Shown: positions 46,320 to 55,909 of the stretch, one piece after another | Layout of the letters: every line of letters begins with the position of its first letter | How positions within the stretch are numbered: the stretch's first letter is position 1 | From: Archangium gephyra | Lineage (GTDB): Bacteria > Myxococcota > Myxococcia > Myxococcales > Myxococcaceae | Assembly (NCBI RefSeq): GCF_001027285.1 | Contig: NZ_CP011509.1 | Coordinates: forward strand, 3,852,501-3,916,500 | Direction of reading: 5' to 3' | Length of the DNA: 64,000 bases | Notes under the pieces: model-generated | What the model was told of the DNA's origin: nothing | The model's input: the letters and a program-made list of their open reading frames with translations, nothing else | The model's database searches: none | Translations under genes and position numbers: made by a program

Positions 46320-47629
46320 TTCTTCTCCTCGGCGACTCTACCCGAGGGAGGAGACTCGCCGGAAGCCGGGGTCTCGGCCTGTTGGGCCTTGCGCAGTTGC
46401 TCGCGTTTCTCGCGCTCGCGGCGGCGCTCCTCCCGCTCGATGCCCTTCCTGGCGTCCTTGACGTAGTCGTCCACGCGCTCGTCGCGGCCACCCCGGGCGC
46501 GGTACTGCTCGAAGAAGGACAGACAGGACCGGAGCCGCTCGAGCGTGTCCAGCTCCTTGGGCTCGGCGTCGAGGTGGAGGATGGCGAGGTTGAACCAGGT
46601 GTCGGGCAGGGCGGGGGCGAGGCGGAGCACCTGCTGGTACTCGGCGAGGGCGCGGGCGAAGTCCCCCTGGCCGCGGTACGCGTTGCCGAGGTTGAGCCGG
46701 GCGGAGACGAAGTCGGGGGCGGCCTGGACGGCGGCCTCCAGCTCGCGGACGGCGGCGGCGTGGTCCTGGGCCTCGTTGAGGAGGGCGCCGAAGTTGTTGC
46801 GGGCCTCGGCGAAGTCCGGCTTGAGCTCGGAGGCCTTCTTGAAGGACTCGAGGGCGGCGGGCTTCGTCCCGAGCGCGAGCAGCACCAGCCCGAGGGCGTT
46901 GTGGGTGGCGGCCTCGTTAGGCGCGAGGGTGCGGGCGTTCTCCAGCACCATGCGGGCCAGCTCGTACTTGCGCTCGCGGTAGTACACCTGGGCGAGCAGC
47001 TGCATGGCGCGCACGTTGCGCTCCTCGGACTTGAGGACGCGCTTGGCCTCGGTGGCGGCCGCGTCGAGCTTCTTCTGGCACAGCAGCGCCTGCACGAGCG
47101 CGATGCGGGGAGCGAGGGCGTCCGGCTTCGCCTGGAGCAGCTCGCGCAGCGAGGACTCGGCCTGGGAGGCCTTGCCGGTGCGGCACTGGAGGCGGGTGAG
47201 GTTGTCCCAGGCGGCCTGCCGGTCCGGCGCGAGCTCCAGGGCCTGGCGGTAGGAGCGCTCGGCCTCGTCGTTCTTGCCCAGACGCTCCTGGGTGATGCCG
47301 AGGTTCGTCCACGCCGCGTCATCCTTGGGGCGGCGCTCGGTCTGGGTCTTGTAGCTGGACTCGGCGGCGGTCAGCTCGCCGCGCTGGGCCACGGACAGCG
47401 CATCCGCGGAGGGCGGAGCGAGGGCGGCCTTCTTCGCGGCCTCCGGCTCCTTCTGGGCGGGAGCCTTCGCGGCGTCCTGGGGAGCGGCTTTCTTCTCGGC
47501 GGTGGCCGGAGTGCCCGCGTCCGGCGTGGCGGAGACAGCCGTGGCGGCCGGGGCCTGCGGCCTGGGCGTGGTGGCGCAGGCGGAGGCGAGCAGCAGCAGC
47601 CCGGGGACGAGCAACCGGCGTGGGCTCAT
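46316..47629 (-). CDS. TPR lipoprotein, GltE/NfsE-like
   Basis: A 437-residue lipoprotein (LLLASACATT lipobox) with an Ala/Pro/Lys-rich linker to about residue 75. About nine tetratricopeptide repeats follow; the first reads AAWTNLGITQERLGKNDEAERSYRQAL and others contain GLVLLALG and LGNAYRGQGDFARALAEY. The C-terminus is a charged helix. Tetratricopeptide arrays bind protein partners, here probably outer-membrane components of a gliding or envelope complex. The start ATG overlaps the stop of the 1091-residue protein by 4 nt, and the next gene overlaps this stop. The order is like gltD-gltE-gltF-gltG and their nfs paralogues. Confidence 0.85.
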   Translation of the reverse strand: MSPRRLLVPGLLLLASACATTPRPQAPAATAVSATPDAGTPATAEKKAAPQDAAKAPAQKEPEAAKKAALAPPSADALSVAQRGELTAAESSYKTQTERRPKDDAAWTNLGITQERLGKNDEAERSYRQALELAPDRQAAWDNLTRLQCRTGKASQAESSLRELLQAKPDALAPRIALVQALLCQKKLDAAATEAKRVLKSEERNVRAMQLLAQVYYRERKYELARMVLENARTLAPNEAATHNALGLVLLALGTKPAALESFKKASELKPDFAEARNNFGALLNEAQDHAAAVRELEAAVQAAPDFVSARLNLGNAYRGQGDFARALAEYQQVLRLAPALPDTWFNLAILHLDAEPKELDTLERLRSCLSFFEQYRARGGRDERVDDYVKDARKGIEREERRREREKREQLRKAQQAETPASGESPPSGRVAEEKK

Positions 47630-50600
47630 GGGCCACCTCCGACGAGTCCCTCGGGGTAGAGCTGGTCCGAGGCGATGGCGTCCTTGGGCTCCTTGAGCAC
47701 CGGGTACTCCTTGGGCCGGAAGCGGTGGAGCGACTCGAGGGTCTTCTTGGTCCACTCGTTGGAGATGCGGTTCTTGCGCGCCTCCTGGAGGGTGGCGGCG
47801 TAGCTCTCGACGGCGGCATCCTCGAGCGTGGTGGTCTGCTGGGCGAGCAGGTCCTGGTAGGCCACCACGGCCTCCTCGCCGAGCCGCTTCACGTCGGGGG
47901 GGATGGGCGTCTCGATGATGGTGTTGGCGAAGCGCTCCAGGGCGTAGCCGCGGCGGTAGAGGGCGGCGAGCGTCCACTCCAGGCGCTTGTAGGGGAAGAC
48001 GCGGGCGTAGGCGTCATTGACGGACTTCACGCCGGTGCGCTTGGCGGTGAAGCTGCGCTCGAGCGCCTTGCCCTTGCCGCCGATCTTCAGCTTGTCGAAG
48101 CCCCGGAACTCGGCCTCGGCGAGCTGGAAGCGGCTGAAGGCGGCGGCATCCGCGGCGCGGGGCTGGGCCTCGGGCTGGAGCTTGCGGCGGTCGAACTCGT
48201 CGGCGGCGGCGGCATAGGCGCGCAGGGCCTCCTTCTCGTTCTTCAGCTTCGCCCACGCATCGCCGATGCGGCGCTTCGCCTCCACCACGAGCTCCACCTG
48301 GGCGGGCTGGGAGGAGAACTTGCGCACGAAGGACTCCAGCGCGCGGATCTCCCCCTTCCAGTCCTCGCGCTTCTCGAGGATGAGGGCGGCGCGGAACTGG
48401 TTGCGCGGAGCGTCCTCGGCGGTGGGGAAGAGCTCGGCGTAGCGCTGGAAGGAGGCGGCGGCCTCGGCGTAGCGCTGCTGGCCCTCGAGCAGGGTGGCGG
48501 CGTTGAAGAGGGCGGCCTCGCGGTCCTTGGAAGCGGGGTAGTCCTTCACCAGCTTCTGGTAGCTCTCCACGGCCTTGTCGAAGTCGTAGGAATTCTGCGC
48601 GTTGACGGCCACGCGGAAGAGGGCGCCATCGGCGAGGGGCGAGGAGGGGTACTCGCGGTAGATGCGCTCGTAGAGCTTGAGGGCCGAGTCGAAGCGCTGC
48701 GTCTTCTCGTAGGCCACGGCGGCGTTGTTGAGGGCCTTGTCGGCGAACTCGTGGCGGGGGGCCTCGTTGACGAGCGCGATGTACTTGGCGGCGGCCTCGT
48801 CGTGCTTGCCCTCGGCGAGGAGCTGGTCGGCGAGCTTGAAGCGGCCGGCGAGCTTGAAGCGGACCAGGTCCTTGTGGAGGTCGCTCCTGGGGTCGATGAC
48901 GTCCTTGTTGGAGGCGAGCTGGCCGCTGACCTCCTCGACGCTCTTCCAGTCCTGGCCGATGAGGAAGGTCTCCACGATGAAGTTGGTGGAGAAGCGGGCC
49001 ACCTCGTGCTGGGGGTACGCCTTGACGATGGCCTCGAAGCGGCGGCGCGCCTCGGGGAAGTCGTCGTGGGCGTAGTACAGCTCGGCGGCCTTGTAGGCGA
49101 TGACGGGGGTGCGCTCGCTCTGGGGGAGCTTCGCCACATGGGCGTCCGAGGCGGCCACGAGCTTCGCCTCCAGCGCGGTGAGGGGCGAGGGCTGGAGGGG
49201 CTGGCCCTCGGGACGCTCGCTGGAGCGCAGCGGGGTGGGGGCGGGCTGCTTGCCGGCCTTGACGTCCACCTCGAGCTGCTTCTGCCAGGAGAGCACGGCG
49301 CTGAAGGCGGACTCGGCGAAGTACCTGGTGCCCAGGGTGGAGTCGCGCACCACCTCGTAGTGCTTCGCGGCCTCGCCGAACTGGAGCGAGTTGTAGAGAC
49401 ACTCGGCGGCGTAGAACTCGAGCTCGTAGGCGTTCTTGCTACGCGGGAAGCGCTCCAGGTACTTGGAGTAGCCGGAGGCGGCGAGCTCGAAGCTGGCCTT
49501 GGCCTGGTCGAACTTGCCCTCCTGCTTGAACACCAGGGCCTGCTGGTGGTGGTAGATGGCGCTGGAGTAGAGGTTCTTCTCGGTGAGGTCGTCCGCGGTG
49601 GCCAGCACATCGGGGTCGCGCTGGTGCGCCTGGTACCACTGGGAGCCGGGCGAGTAGAGCTCGGAGAGCTTCTGGGCCTCGGTGGACGACTCCGTCAGCT
49701 TGCGGTCCCGCTCGTACGCCTGGACGATCTTCTGCTGGAGCAGGGGGGCGTCCGGCGAGAGCGGCTCCTTCTGCAGCACCAGCGTGTAGGCGGCGATGGC
49801 CGCCTCGTGTTGGGTCTGGTCGAAGAAGACGTCACCCAGGCGGCGGTACACCTCGGGCTCGTAGGGGCGGGGGCCGATCTTCGCGAAGTACGCCTTGGCC
49901 TTGTCGAGGCCGCCCCAGGTGTCATCGGCGAAGGAGATGGCGGTGTACTGGAGGGCCTCGTTGCGCAGGTCGCCGCCGCCGGCCTCGTCGCCCTGGGTGG
50001 CGCGCTGCGCTTCGTAGAGGTCCACGAGAGCGATGAACCGATCGACGGCCTCGTCGAATCGGTCCATGCGGTAGTACACCCACCCGAGCTTGTAGAGGGC
50101 CTTGTCGTAGAGCGGGTGTGCGGTGTCGCGGATGGCGGCTTCGTAGGCCTGGGCGGCTTTGGGGAGCGCGTCGGGATCGCTGTACGCGTCGAAGTAGTAC
50201 TCGCCGATGCGCACCCACGCCTCGGTGGCGAAGCGGCTGGCGGGGTATTGGGTGATGAGCCGCTGGTAGGAGGCGAGGCCCTCCTCGAAGGCGTTCTGCT
50301 TCTCCAGGCAATAGCCGAGCAGGTACAGCGCGCCGTCGTTGAGCCGGTAGTCCGGGAAGCGCGAGAGGAGCTGCCGGTAGAGCGAGATGGACGGCTCGAA
50401 GTCCGGCTGCGGCTCGGGAGGGAGCTCGGCGCCCTCGGGGAGCGCGCGCAGCTTCTCCTCCTGCTCGCGCATGGCCACGAGGTGCGTGTCACTGGAGCGC
50501 TCGTAGTACAGCTCCGCCAGACGGAACATGACGTCCGGGGTGTAGCGGGGCTCGTCGGGGTAGCGCCGGAGGAACTCCTCGAAGCGCGCGATGGCGTCCA

Positions 50601-50901
50601 GCCGCTCCTGACGCTCCTGGCTCTCCATGCCGGAGATGGCCTTCTCGTACGAGTCGGCCAGCCGGTCGCGCTTCTCCTGGTACTTCTTCTCGATGAGGCG
50701 CTGGATCTCCCGCTTGTACTCGCGAGACTCCTCTTCGTAGCGCTGGACGGCCTCGCTCAGCTCCTCGAGCAGCTTCTCCTGCTCGGGCGTGCGGCCGAGT
50801 CCCGCGAAGCGCGAGGCGGCCGGCACCGGACGTGCCTCGTCCTGCGCGGTGGCGCGCGCGGTGGCCAGCGTCAGGAGGGCGAGCAGGAGGGGGCGGCGCA
50901 T
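47626..50901 (-). CDS. Large periplasmic TPR protein, GltD/AgmU-like
   Basis: A 1091-residue secreted protein. The signal peptide (MRRPLLLALLTLATARATA) is followed by a coiled-coil segment at 45-95 (EEESREYKREIQRLIEKKYQ) and then a very long array of TPR-type helices, for example SFPDYRLNDGALYLLGYCLE-like and YDKALYKLGWVYYRMDRFDEAVDRF. The Gly-Lys-rich segment IGGKGKALERSFTAKR lies near 965. The length and layout match AgmU/GltD-type proteins, which form a periplasmic scaffold for gliding. ATG 50901 opens the signal peptide. It is the first gene of a coupled set with the TPR lipoprotein. A 106-nt gap separates it from the lipoprotein gene upstream. Confidence 0.85.
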   Translation of the reverse strand: MRRPLLLALLTLATARATAQDEARPVPAASRFAGLGRTPEQEKLLEELSEAVQRYEEESREYKREIQRLIEKKYQEKRDRLADSYEKAISGMESQERQERLDAIARFEEFLRRYPDEPRYTPDVMFRLAELYYERSSDTHLVAMREQEEKLRALPEGAELPPEPQPDFEPSISLYRQLLSRFPDYRLNDGALYLLGYCLEKQNAFEEGLASYQRLITQYPASRFATEAWVRIGEYYFDAYSDPDALPKAAQAYEAAIRDTAHPLYDKALYKLGWVYYRMDRFDEAVDRFIALVDLYEAQRATQGDEAGGGDLRNEALQYTAISFADDTWGGLDKAKAYFAKIGPRPYEPEVYRRLGDVFFDQTQHEAAIAAYTLVLQKEPLSPDAPLLQQKIVQAYERDRKLTESSTEAQKLSELYSPGSQWYQAHQRDPDVLATADDLTEKNLYSSAIYHHQQALVFKQEGKFDQAKASFELAASGYSKYLERFPRSKNAYELEFYAAECLYNSLQFGEAAKHYEVVRDSTLGTRYFAESAFSAVLSWQKQLEVDVKAGKQPAPTPLRSSERPEGQPLQPSPLTALEAKLVAASDAHVAKLPQSERTPVIAYKAAELYYAHDDFPEARRRFEAIVKAYPQHEVARFSTNFIVETFLIGQDWKSVEEVSGQLASNKDVIDPRSDLHKDLVRFKLAGRFKLADQLLAEGKHDEAAAKYIALVNEAPRHEFADKALNNAAVAYEKTQRFDSALKLYERIYREYPSSPLADGALFRVAVNAQNSYDFDKAVESYQKLVKDYPASKDREAALFNAATLLEGQQRYAEAAASFQRYAELFPTAEDAPRNQFRAALILEKREDWKGEIRALESFVRKFSSQPAQVELVVEAKRRIGDAWAKLKNEKEALRAYAAAADEFDRRKLQPEAQPRAADAAAFSRFQLAEAEFRGFDKLKIGGKGKALERSFTAKRTGVKSVNDAYARVFPYKRLEWTLAALYRRGYALERFANTIIETPIPPDVKRLGEEAVVAYQDLLAQQTTTLEDAAVESYAATLQEARKNRISNEWTKKTLESLHRFRPKEYPVLKEPKDAIASDQLYPEGLVGGGP

Positions 50902-51007
50902 CGGACTCGCCGCATCCTAGCCAACGCGATGGATGGCCCCCAAGGACTGTCGGGCGGGGGCAGGCAGGCGAGCGGCCAGGCAAGATGCTCGGGCCGACCC
51001 TCTCCGC

Positions 51008-51643
51008 TCATCCCGCGTCGGGCGGGGACGGGACTCCGGGTGAACCCGCATCTGGAGTCTGGACACCGCTGTCCGGAACGAGGGAACCGGCGTCAGGGTG
51101 GCCTCCATCGAACCAGGACGAAGGAAGGCCGGGTGCTGTTTCGGCCGGGGTGGCGCCCACTTGTGAGTCGGGAATAGGAGTGCCTTGCGGCTCCTGCTTC
51201 GCGGACTCGGGGGCCGGATTCACACCCTCGGGCTCACCGTCGAACAGGCGGCGGAGGATGCGGCCGTCGAGGCTGATGGCGTACTTCGCGCCGCCATCCA
51301 ATGGGATGACGCTGGGTGTGCAGGCTTTGGGATCCGCGCCAATCATCACGAAGATGATGTCGCCCTGGCGAATGACCCGATAGCGGTGTGCTTCTTGTTT
51401 CTCCCAACACTGCTGCTCCCCACCATGAGGAGGGATGAAGTCATTGGCGGCGATGGTGATGGCTCGCAGTGTGGCGCCGTCCAGTTCGTACGGTTTGCCT
51501 TGCTCGCCCAGGGTTGTCGCGAAGTGCTCGCGGAAATTGGGGAAGCGGATGGACGTGTCTTCTTGCCGGAGCGCTGGTTTCTGGAACAGCGCACAGCTCG
51601 AGAGAATGACGGTCAGCGCGAGGGGCAGGTTTCTCAGTCTCAT
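51008..51643 (-). CDS. Lipoprotein of the lower-GC islet, unknown function
   Basis: A 211-residue lipoprotein (lipobox VILSSC, Cys17). Residues 25-125 form a compact domain with IRFPNFREHFATTLGEQGKPYELDG split by short strands. A Pro/Asp/Gly-rich low-complexity tail follows (FDGGHPDAGSLVPDSG). The start overlaps the upstream lipoprotein stop by 4 nt (ATGA), so the two are coupled. Base composition is visibly lower in GC than in the flanking motility genes. I do not recognise its family; a partner of the JAMM-like lipoprotein is likely from the coupling. Confidence 0.75.
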   Translation of the reverse strand: MRLRNLPLALTVILSSCALFQKPALRQEDTSIRFPNFREHFATTLGEQGKPYELDGATLRAITIAANDFIPPHGGEQQCWEKQEAHRYRVIRQGDIIFVMIGADPKACTPSVIPLDGGAKYAISLDGRILRRLFDGEPEGVNPAPESAKQEPQGTPIPDSQVGATPAETAPGLPSSWFDGGHPDAGSLVPDSGVQTPDAGSPGVPSPPDAG

Positions 51644-52437
51644 GGCGCACCCTCGGCGGAGTTCTGGCAGGGAGCCGTTTTCTTCTCGATACGGAAGTCT
51701 ACGTCATTGAACCATTGGACGGTGCCGGTCTGTTGGCAACGCCATTCGCCCCGTGAGTGGGTCCACTTCCTCAATTGGCCCGCGAGCGGAATGTATTGGA
51801 AGAAACCGTCGCACGTGGGGTTTTCGAGGTCGTTCGAGTTCGAGAAGAACGCGATGACAGCGAGCTTGACCTGCTCCTTCTTGTTCTTCGCATTGAGCGC
51901 TTCGAACTGGAAGCCGTGAATCCGTCCCTTCGCGACGATGTCCTGGATATCGTTGTCGGAGAGCGTGGCCGCGTAGGGATGATTGTGGAGGGCGAAGACG
52001 TATTTGATGCTGCTCGGTGGATAGCGCGGGTCATCGACGTAGTTGGGAAGGACGCAACTCTTCTTCCTGTCCAGATCGTCGGACCGCGACTGGTCCGTCA
52101 GCATGCTCATCGCGTACTTCTGGTTGGGGGTGTGATAGAGCCAGGCACAGTATTCGCTCGACATCCTCCAACGCAGCCGGAAGTCTTGAGCGTCGACATT
52201 GCCCGCGGTCGCATTCGGTCGGGAGAGGATCCTCGGACACGCGGCGAGCAGCGCATCCGAAGCGGAGTCGAAGGATTCAAAGCCCGGCATCGGACCTGGG
52301 ATACGGTCCAGGAGAGGTTCTCCAGGCTTCGGGCGCACGACACCTTCAATGGCTTGAGAAGACGAACATCCCGAGACCATCAGAGTCGAAGCCAGCAGAA
52401 CTCCTGGCAACCACCTGCGTGAATTCTCGTACGCCAT
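51640..52437 (-). CDS. Lipoprotein with a JAMM/DUF4329-like HxHP...SxxD motif
   Basis: A 265-residue lipoprotein (MVSGCSSS lipobox, Cys24). Residues 90-200 contain a strand-helix core ending in His151-x-His153-Pro, then Ser160-x2-Asp163 (HNHPYAATLSDND). This is very close to the zinc motif of JAMM/MPN peptidases and of DUF4329-type proteins, although the spacing to Ser is one short of the classic seven. A candidate Glu is not fixed. The fold could be an isopeptidase or a degenerate scaffold. ATG 52437 follows AAGGAA. It is coupled with the next lipoprotein. GC content is lower than the surroundings, and the two genes appear inserted between the TPR genes of the motility array. Confidence 0.75.
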   Translation of the reverse strand: MAYENSRRWLPGVLLASTLMVSGCSSSQAIEGVVRPKPGEPLLDRIPGPMPGFESFDSASDALLAACPRILSRPNATAGNVDAQDFRLRWRMSSEYCAWLYHTPNQKYAMSMLTDQSRSDDLDRKKSCVLPNYVDDPRYPPSSIKYVFALHNHPYAATLSDNDIQDIVAKGRIHGFQFEALNAKNKKEQVKLAVIAFFSNSNDLENPTCDGFFQYIPLAGQLRKWTHSRGEWRCQQTGTVQWFNDVDFRIEKKTAPCQNSAEGAP

Positions 52438-52729
52438 GGATTCCTTCCGGTGGCCAGGATTCGCTCCCGGTGCCTGTGCGCTCTTGTTCTGCTCGTCCTC
52501 CCCATCCAGCCCCAGAAACGCATACCAGGAATCTCCAGCCAAAACATGGAAACCCCTATACCCCGGGAGAGCGTATCAGTGCCTGCGCGCATTGCGCAAT
52601 CTCCAGCCTGGGAGTCTACCGGACCCTACTTCAAAAGTCATGTGATAGGACGCGAGTGTACAGTCTCGTGGCACATCGAGGAGGCTCGCCAAACGTCTGC
52701 AATCCTTGGGGAGGCGCTGAGGACGCTCT
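52438..52729. other. 292-nt gap at the upstream edge of the lipoprotein islet
   Basis: No coding frame is supported. It is AT-richer than the surrounding genes. It presumably holds the promoter of the lipoprotein pair and the end of the upstream TPR gene. No clear terminator hairpin or promoter hexamer pair was seen. Confidence 0.4.
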
Positions 52730-55096
52730 CTACTTCTCGTCCTTGAGGACTTCCTCGAACTCCTTCTCGAGGTCGCGCAGATCCTTGTCCTTCTGCGCGG
52801 AGAGCTTCTGAATCTCCGTCGTCTTGTCCTGCTTGCGCGTGAAGGCCACGTCCACCAGCCCCACGTCCGCCTTGAGGACGAGGTCGTAGAACTGCTTGCG
52901 CACCTTCTGGATGCTCTCGAAGGCGATGCGGCCCACCATGTTGCGCGCGTCGCCGGACACGCTGGTGACTTCCTGGTGGTAGTCCTGGAGCAACCGCTGC
53001 TCGGCGAGCACCTTGCCCTTGATGACCTCTCCGCGCCGCTCCACCTGGGCGCGCAGCACCTGCCGGGCCGTGTCCACCCGGGCGCGCAGGGCCTCCGAGC
53101 GCTGGCGCGTCTCGTGCGTCCGGGCCACCAGCGCCGCGTCCTCTCCGGACAGCCGCTGCTCGGCGGCGGTCAGCAGGGCGTGCTCGCGCTGGAGAAGCTC
53201 GCGGTACTGCACGCGCAGGACGTCCTCGCCCGACACGAAGGCACTCGCGGACGCACGCTCATCCGCCAGGTGCGAGCGGAGCAGCTTGAGCTCGGCCTTG
53301 AGCGTCTCCACCGTCTGCTCCTCGTTGTGCAACTGTTCGAGGAACTCCTGCTCCTCTGCGGGCGTGCTGGTGCGCTCGGCGCGCGTGTCCTCCAGCCACT
53401 TGCGCATCCCGGTGGAGCTGGCCTGCATGCTCTGGATTTCGAAGCTCAGCTGGAAGGCGTCGCGATCCAGCTCGTCCACCTTGGACTGCATCCGCTCCCG
53501 CCGTGCCTCCAGCTCCTGGGGCGTGGTGGGCAGGGTGGCCAGCCGAGCGCCCAGGGCCTCGCGCTCACGGCGCACCGTCTCCAGCGCGGTGAGCTCCTCG
53601 GGCCGCAGCCGTCCCCGCAGCACGTCTCCCTCCACCTGCACCAGGTGCTGCTCCGTGCGCACCAGCGCGCTGTCCACCGCGTCCGCCCGCTGATAGCCCT
53701 CCTGCAGCTCGGGGAACACCTGGAGGCCGCGCTCGTCCAGGGCCCGGAGGATGCGGGTGGCGATGGCCTTCGACTCGTCCACGCTCTCGCGGCTGCTGTC
53801 GATGTCCTTCTGCATCGCCACCGCCTTCGCCACCTCTTCCTGGGTGGTGGCGAACTGGAGCGCCATCGGTGGCAGCAGCGTGGTGACGTCCAGGGTGCGC
53901 TCGTTGCGCGCCAGCAGCTTGTCGAAATAAGCGACGGGGTCCTGGTTCGCCTTCAGCAGCGCGTCCACCTGGTCGCGCACCGGCTTGTAGGTACCGACGA
54001 CCTCCTCGTACGTGGCGGTGGCCTCGTCGTACTTGTGCAGCTTGAGCTGCAGGTGCCCCTGGAGCAGGCGGGCATCGGGCGCAACGGAGGCCTCGGGCCC
54101 CACCAGCAGGAGGATGTCCGTGGCGTTCTTCGCCTTCTCGAAGTCCCCCTTCTTCACGTGCACCCAGGCCATCTCGTAGAGCGAGTCCACGAAGGACGCG
54201 CTCTCGCGCGGAATCTCCGCGTACCGGTCGAGCGCCTCGTCCAGGCGTCCCAGCTCGTAGAGCAGCCGCCCCAGTGACAGGCTCGCCAGCTCCTTGAGCC
54301 GCTGCAGCTCCGGCTCCTGCACCGCCTCGGCGGCCAGGGGACGGAACTGCTCCACGGCTCCAGCGTAGTTGCCCTCCTGCACGGACAGCACGCCGAGGAA
54401 GTACGCGCTCTGCTTCTGGAAGCGTCCGCCGGTGGTGGTGGCCAGGGGCTGGAAGGCCGCGCGGGCCCGCTGGCGCCGCTCGGCTTCCGGCAGGTCCGTC
54501 CGTTTGAAGAGCCACTTGGCGTAGACGTACTCGAGCTCCGGGGGCAGCTGGCCACCCAACAGGTGCCGTGCCCGCTCGATGTACTCGTCGATGCCCGTGA
54601 ACTGGTTGAGCCGGCCGGCGATCTCCACGTAGCGCACGAGCGCGTCCCGGTAGTGCTTCGTGTCGCTCTGCGTGAGCAGCTCGCGCAGGTAGATGCGCGC
54701 GCCCACGTCGTTCTGCTGCCGGTAGAGCGAGTCCCCCAGGTAGAAGAGCGCGTCCGCGTAGCGCCCCCGGGCGCGGAACTTCGGGTCGCCCACCAGGTCG
54801 TAGAAGAGCACCGACGCGGCGGCCCAGTCCTCCAGCTGGTACTGGATCTCTCCGTCGGAGAAGCGCCGCAGCAGCAGCTCGTCCTCACCGGGCTCGGGGC
54901 GCTGGGTGAACTGCGTCTCGACGAAGCGGAGGTTCTCCTCGGCGGTCTTCAGCTGCCCGGACACCTGCTCCAGCCGCGAGGACAGCTCCTGGGCGGAAGG
55001 AGGGGATGGGGCAGGGGCCTCCGCGGCGCGCGCGGAGCCGGGAGCCACGAGCGTGGCCGCCGTGAGCAGCAGGGCGTGGAGGCGCGACGTGCTCAA
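52730..55096 (-). CDS. Periplasmic TPR/coiled-coil protein of the motility array
   Basis: A 788-residue secreted protein (signal peptide to about GSARAAEA). A coiled coil lies at about 33-65, TPR-type repeats at about 70-330 (RYADALFYLGDSLYRQQNDVG, ASLSLGRLLYELGRLDEALDRY), and a long C-terminal coiled coil at about 470-780, rich in Arg and Glu. The start is TTG 55096, eight bases after the stop of the upstream gene, with GAGGG before it; no ATG is available near the signal peptide. Size and place beside mglBA suggest a role in cell polarity or gliding assembly, as with AglT- or GltC-type TPR proteins. The exact orthologue is not clear. Confidence 0.8.
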   Translation of the reverse strand: MSTSRLHALLLTAATLVAPGSARAAEAPAPSPPSAQELSSRLEQVSGQLKTAEENLRFVETQFTQRPEPGEDELLLRRFSDGEIQYQLEDWAAASVLFYDLVGDPKFRARGRYADALFYLGDSLYRQQNDVGARIYLRELLTQSDTKHYRDALVRYVEIAGRLNQFTGIDEYIERARHLLGGQLPPELEYVYAKWLFKRTDLPEAERRQRARAAFQPLATTTGGRFQKQSAYFLGVLSVQEGNYAGAVEQFRPLAAEAVQEPELQRLKELASLSLGRLLYELGRLDEALDRYAEIPRESASFVDSLYEMAWVHVKKGDFEKAKNATDILLLVGPEASVAPDARLLQGHLQLKLHKYDEATATYEEVVGTYKPVRDQVDALLKANQDPVAYFDKLLARNERTLDVTTLLPPMALQFATTQEEVAKAVAMQKDIDSSRESVDESKAIATRILRALDERGLQVFPELQEGYQRADAVDSALVRTEQHLVQVEGDVLRGRLRPEELTALETVRREREALGARLATLPTTPQELEARRERMQSKVDELDRDAFQLSFEIQSMQASSTGMRKWLEDTRAERTSTPAEEQEFLEQLHNEEQTVETLKAELKLLRSHLADERASASAFVSGEDVLRVQYRELLQREHALLTAAEQRLSGEDAALVARTHETRQRSEALRARVDTARQVLRAQVERRGEVIKGKVLAEQRLLQDYHQEVTSVSGDARNMVGRIAFESIQKVRKQFYDLVLKADVGLVDVAFTRKQDKTTEIQKLSAQKDKDLRDLEKEFEEVLKDEK

Positions 55097-55106
55097 GGCC
55101 TGCCCT

Positions 55107-55856
55107 CTACTTCGTTTCGGAGGCCGCGGCGGGAGGCGGCGGAGCGGCGTCCGGGGCCGGCTTCTGCTTTCCGGAGTCGCGCGAGGAGTCGATGTCGTAG
55201 CGCACCGCGGGCCGGTCCTGCAGGTCCGTGGTCACTCCTCCCTTTTCGAAGCCCACCACGCGCACCGTCGTCACCTTCCCCGGCTCGGCGTTGAAGGTGT
55301 AGCTGGACTGCACCTTGAAGCGGTAGCCCTCGAGGTAGCTGAACACCCCGAAGCCGTGGCCGCGGTAGACGAGCCGCACGGCCACCTGGTGCTGGCCCGG
55401 CACGATGCGGCCGTTGAAGATCTCGAACTCCTTGCTCTTGGACAGCTCCTCGGTCTCGTCCGTGCGGGTGTAGAGGGGCGCGCCGTCCAGCGCGTACGCC
55501 ACCGACTCCAGCACGAACGAGTCACCCATCTCGTTGCGGTGCACCAGCACCGCGCGCGCTCCGGTGGAGAGGTCTCCGCCCAGCACCGTCTCCTGCAGCA
55601 GCTGCAGGCGCGCCTTGGAGCGGTAGACCTTCTCCTTCAGGTCGACGACCTGCTCCTCCAGGGTCCGCACCCGGGTGTTGAAGGCCTCGTCCGCCGTGCG
55701 TGCCTGCGAGGCGGCGGGGGCCGGGGCCGCGGGCGGCGTGGCCTCGGTGGGCGCCGGGGTGGAAACGGCGGAAGGGCCCTGCTGCCCGAAGGCAGGGGCC
55801 CACATGGCCGTGCACGCCACGGCCAGCACACGGAAGGTGGAGGATGCGGAGCGCAC
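55107..55856 (-). CDS. Secreted coiled-coil protein downstream of mglA
   Basis: A 249-residue protein with a signal peptide (VLAVACTAMWAPAFG) and a Pro/Ala/Thr linker to about residue 50. A coiled coil follows (about 58-90, FNTRVRTLEEQVVDLKEKVY). A beta-rich domain spans 90-210 (ARAVLVHRNEMGDSFVLES, VAVRLVYRGHGFGVFSYLEG). The C-terminus is disordered and rich in Pro, Ala and Lys. The start is GTG 55856. It is followed at 10 nt by the TPR gene and is preceded by mglA at 53 nt, so it is probably in the mglBA transcript. I cannot name its family; an envelope partner of the next TPR protein is likely. Confidence 0.78.
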   Translation of the reverse strand: MRSASSTFRVLAVACTAMWAPAFGQQGPSAVSTPAPTEATPPAAPAPAASQARTADEAFNTRVRTLEEQVVDLKEKVYRSKARLQLLQETVLGGDLSTGARAVLVHRNEMGDSFVLESVAYALDGAPLYTRTDETEELSKSKEFEIFNGRIVPGQHQVAVRLVYRGHGFGVFSYLEGYRFKVQSSYTFNAEPGKVTTVRVVGFEKGGVTTDLQDRPAVRYDIDSSRDSGKQKPAPDAAPPPPAAASETK

Positions 55857-55909
55857 GAAGGAGCGACCTCGTCAGCGGGCGGACCGGAAGCGGCCCGCCC
55901 GGCGTGCTG

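Noticed and set aside
47620..51177. A 1185-codon plus-strand open frame
   Set aside because: Antisense to the large TPR protein and TPR lipoprotein, whose minus-strand frames have signal peptides and repeats.
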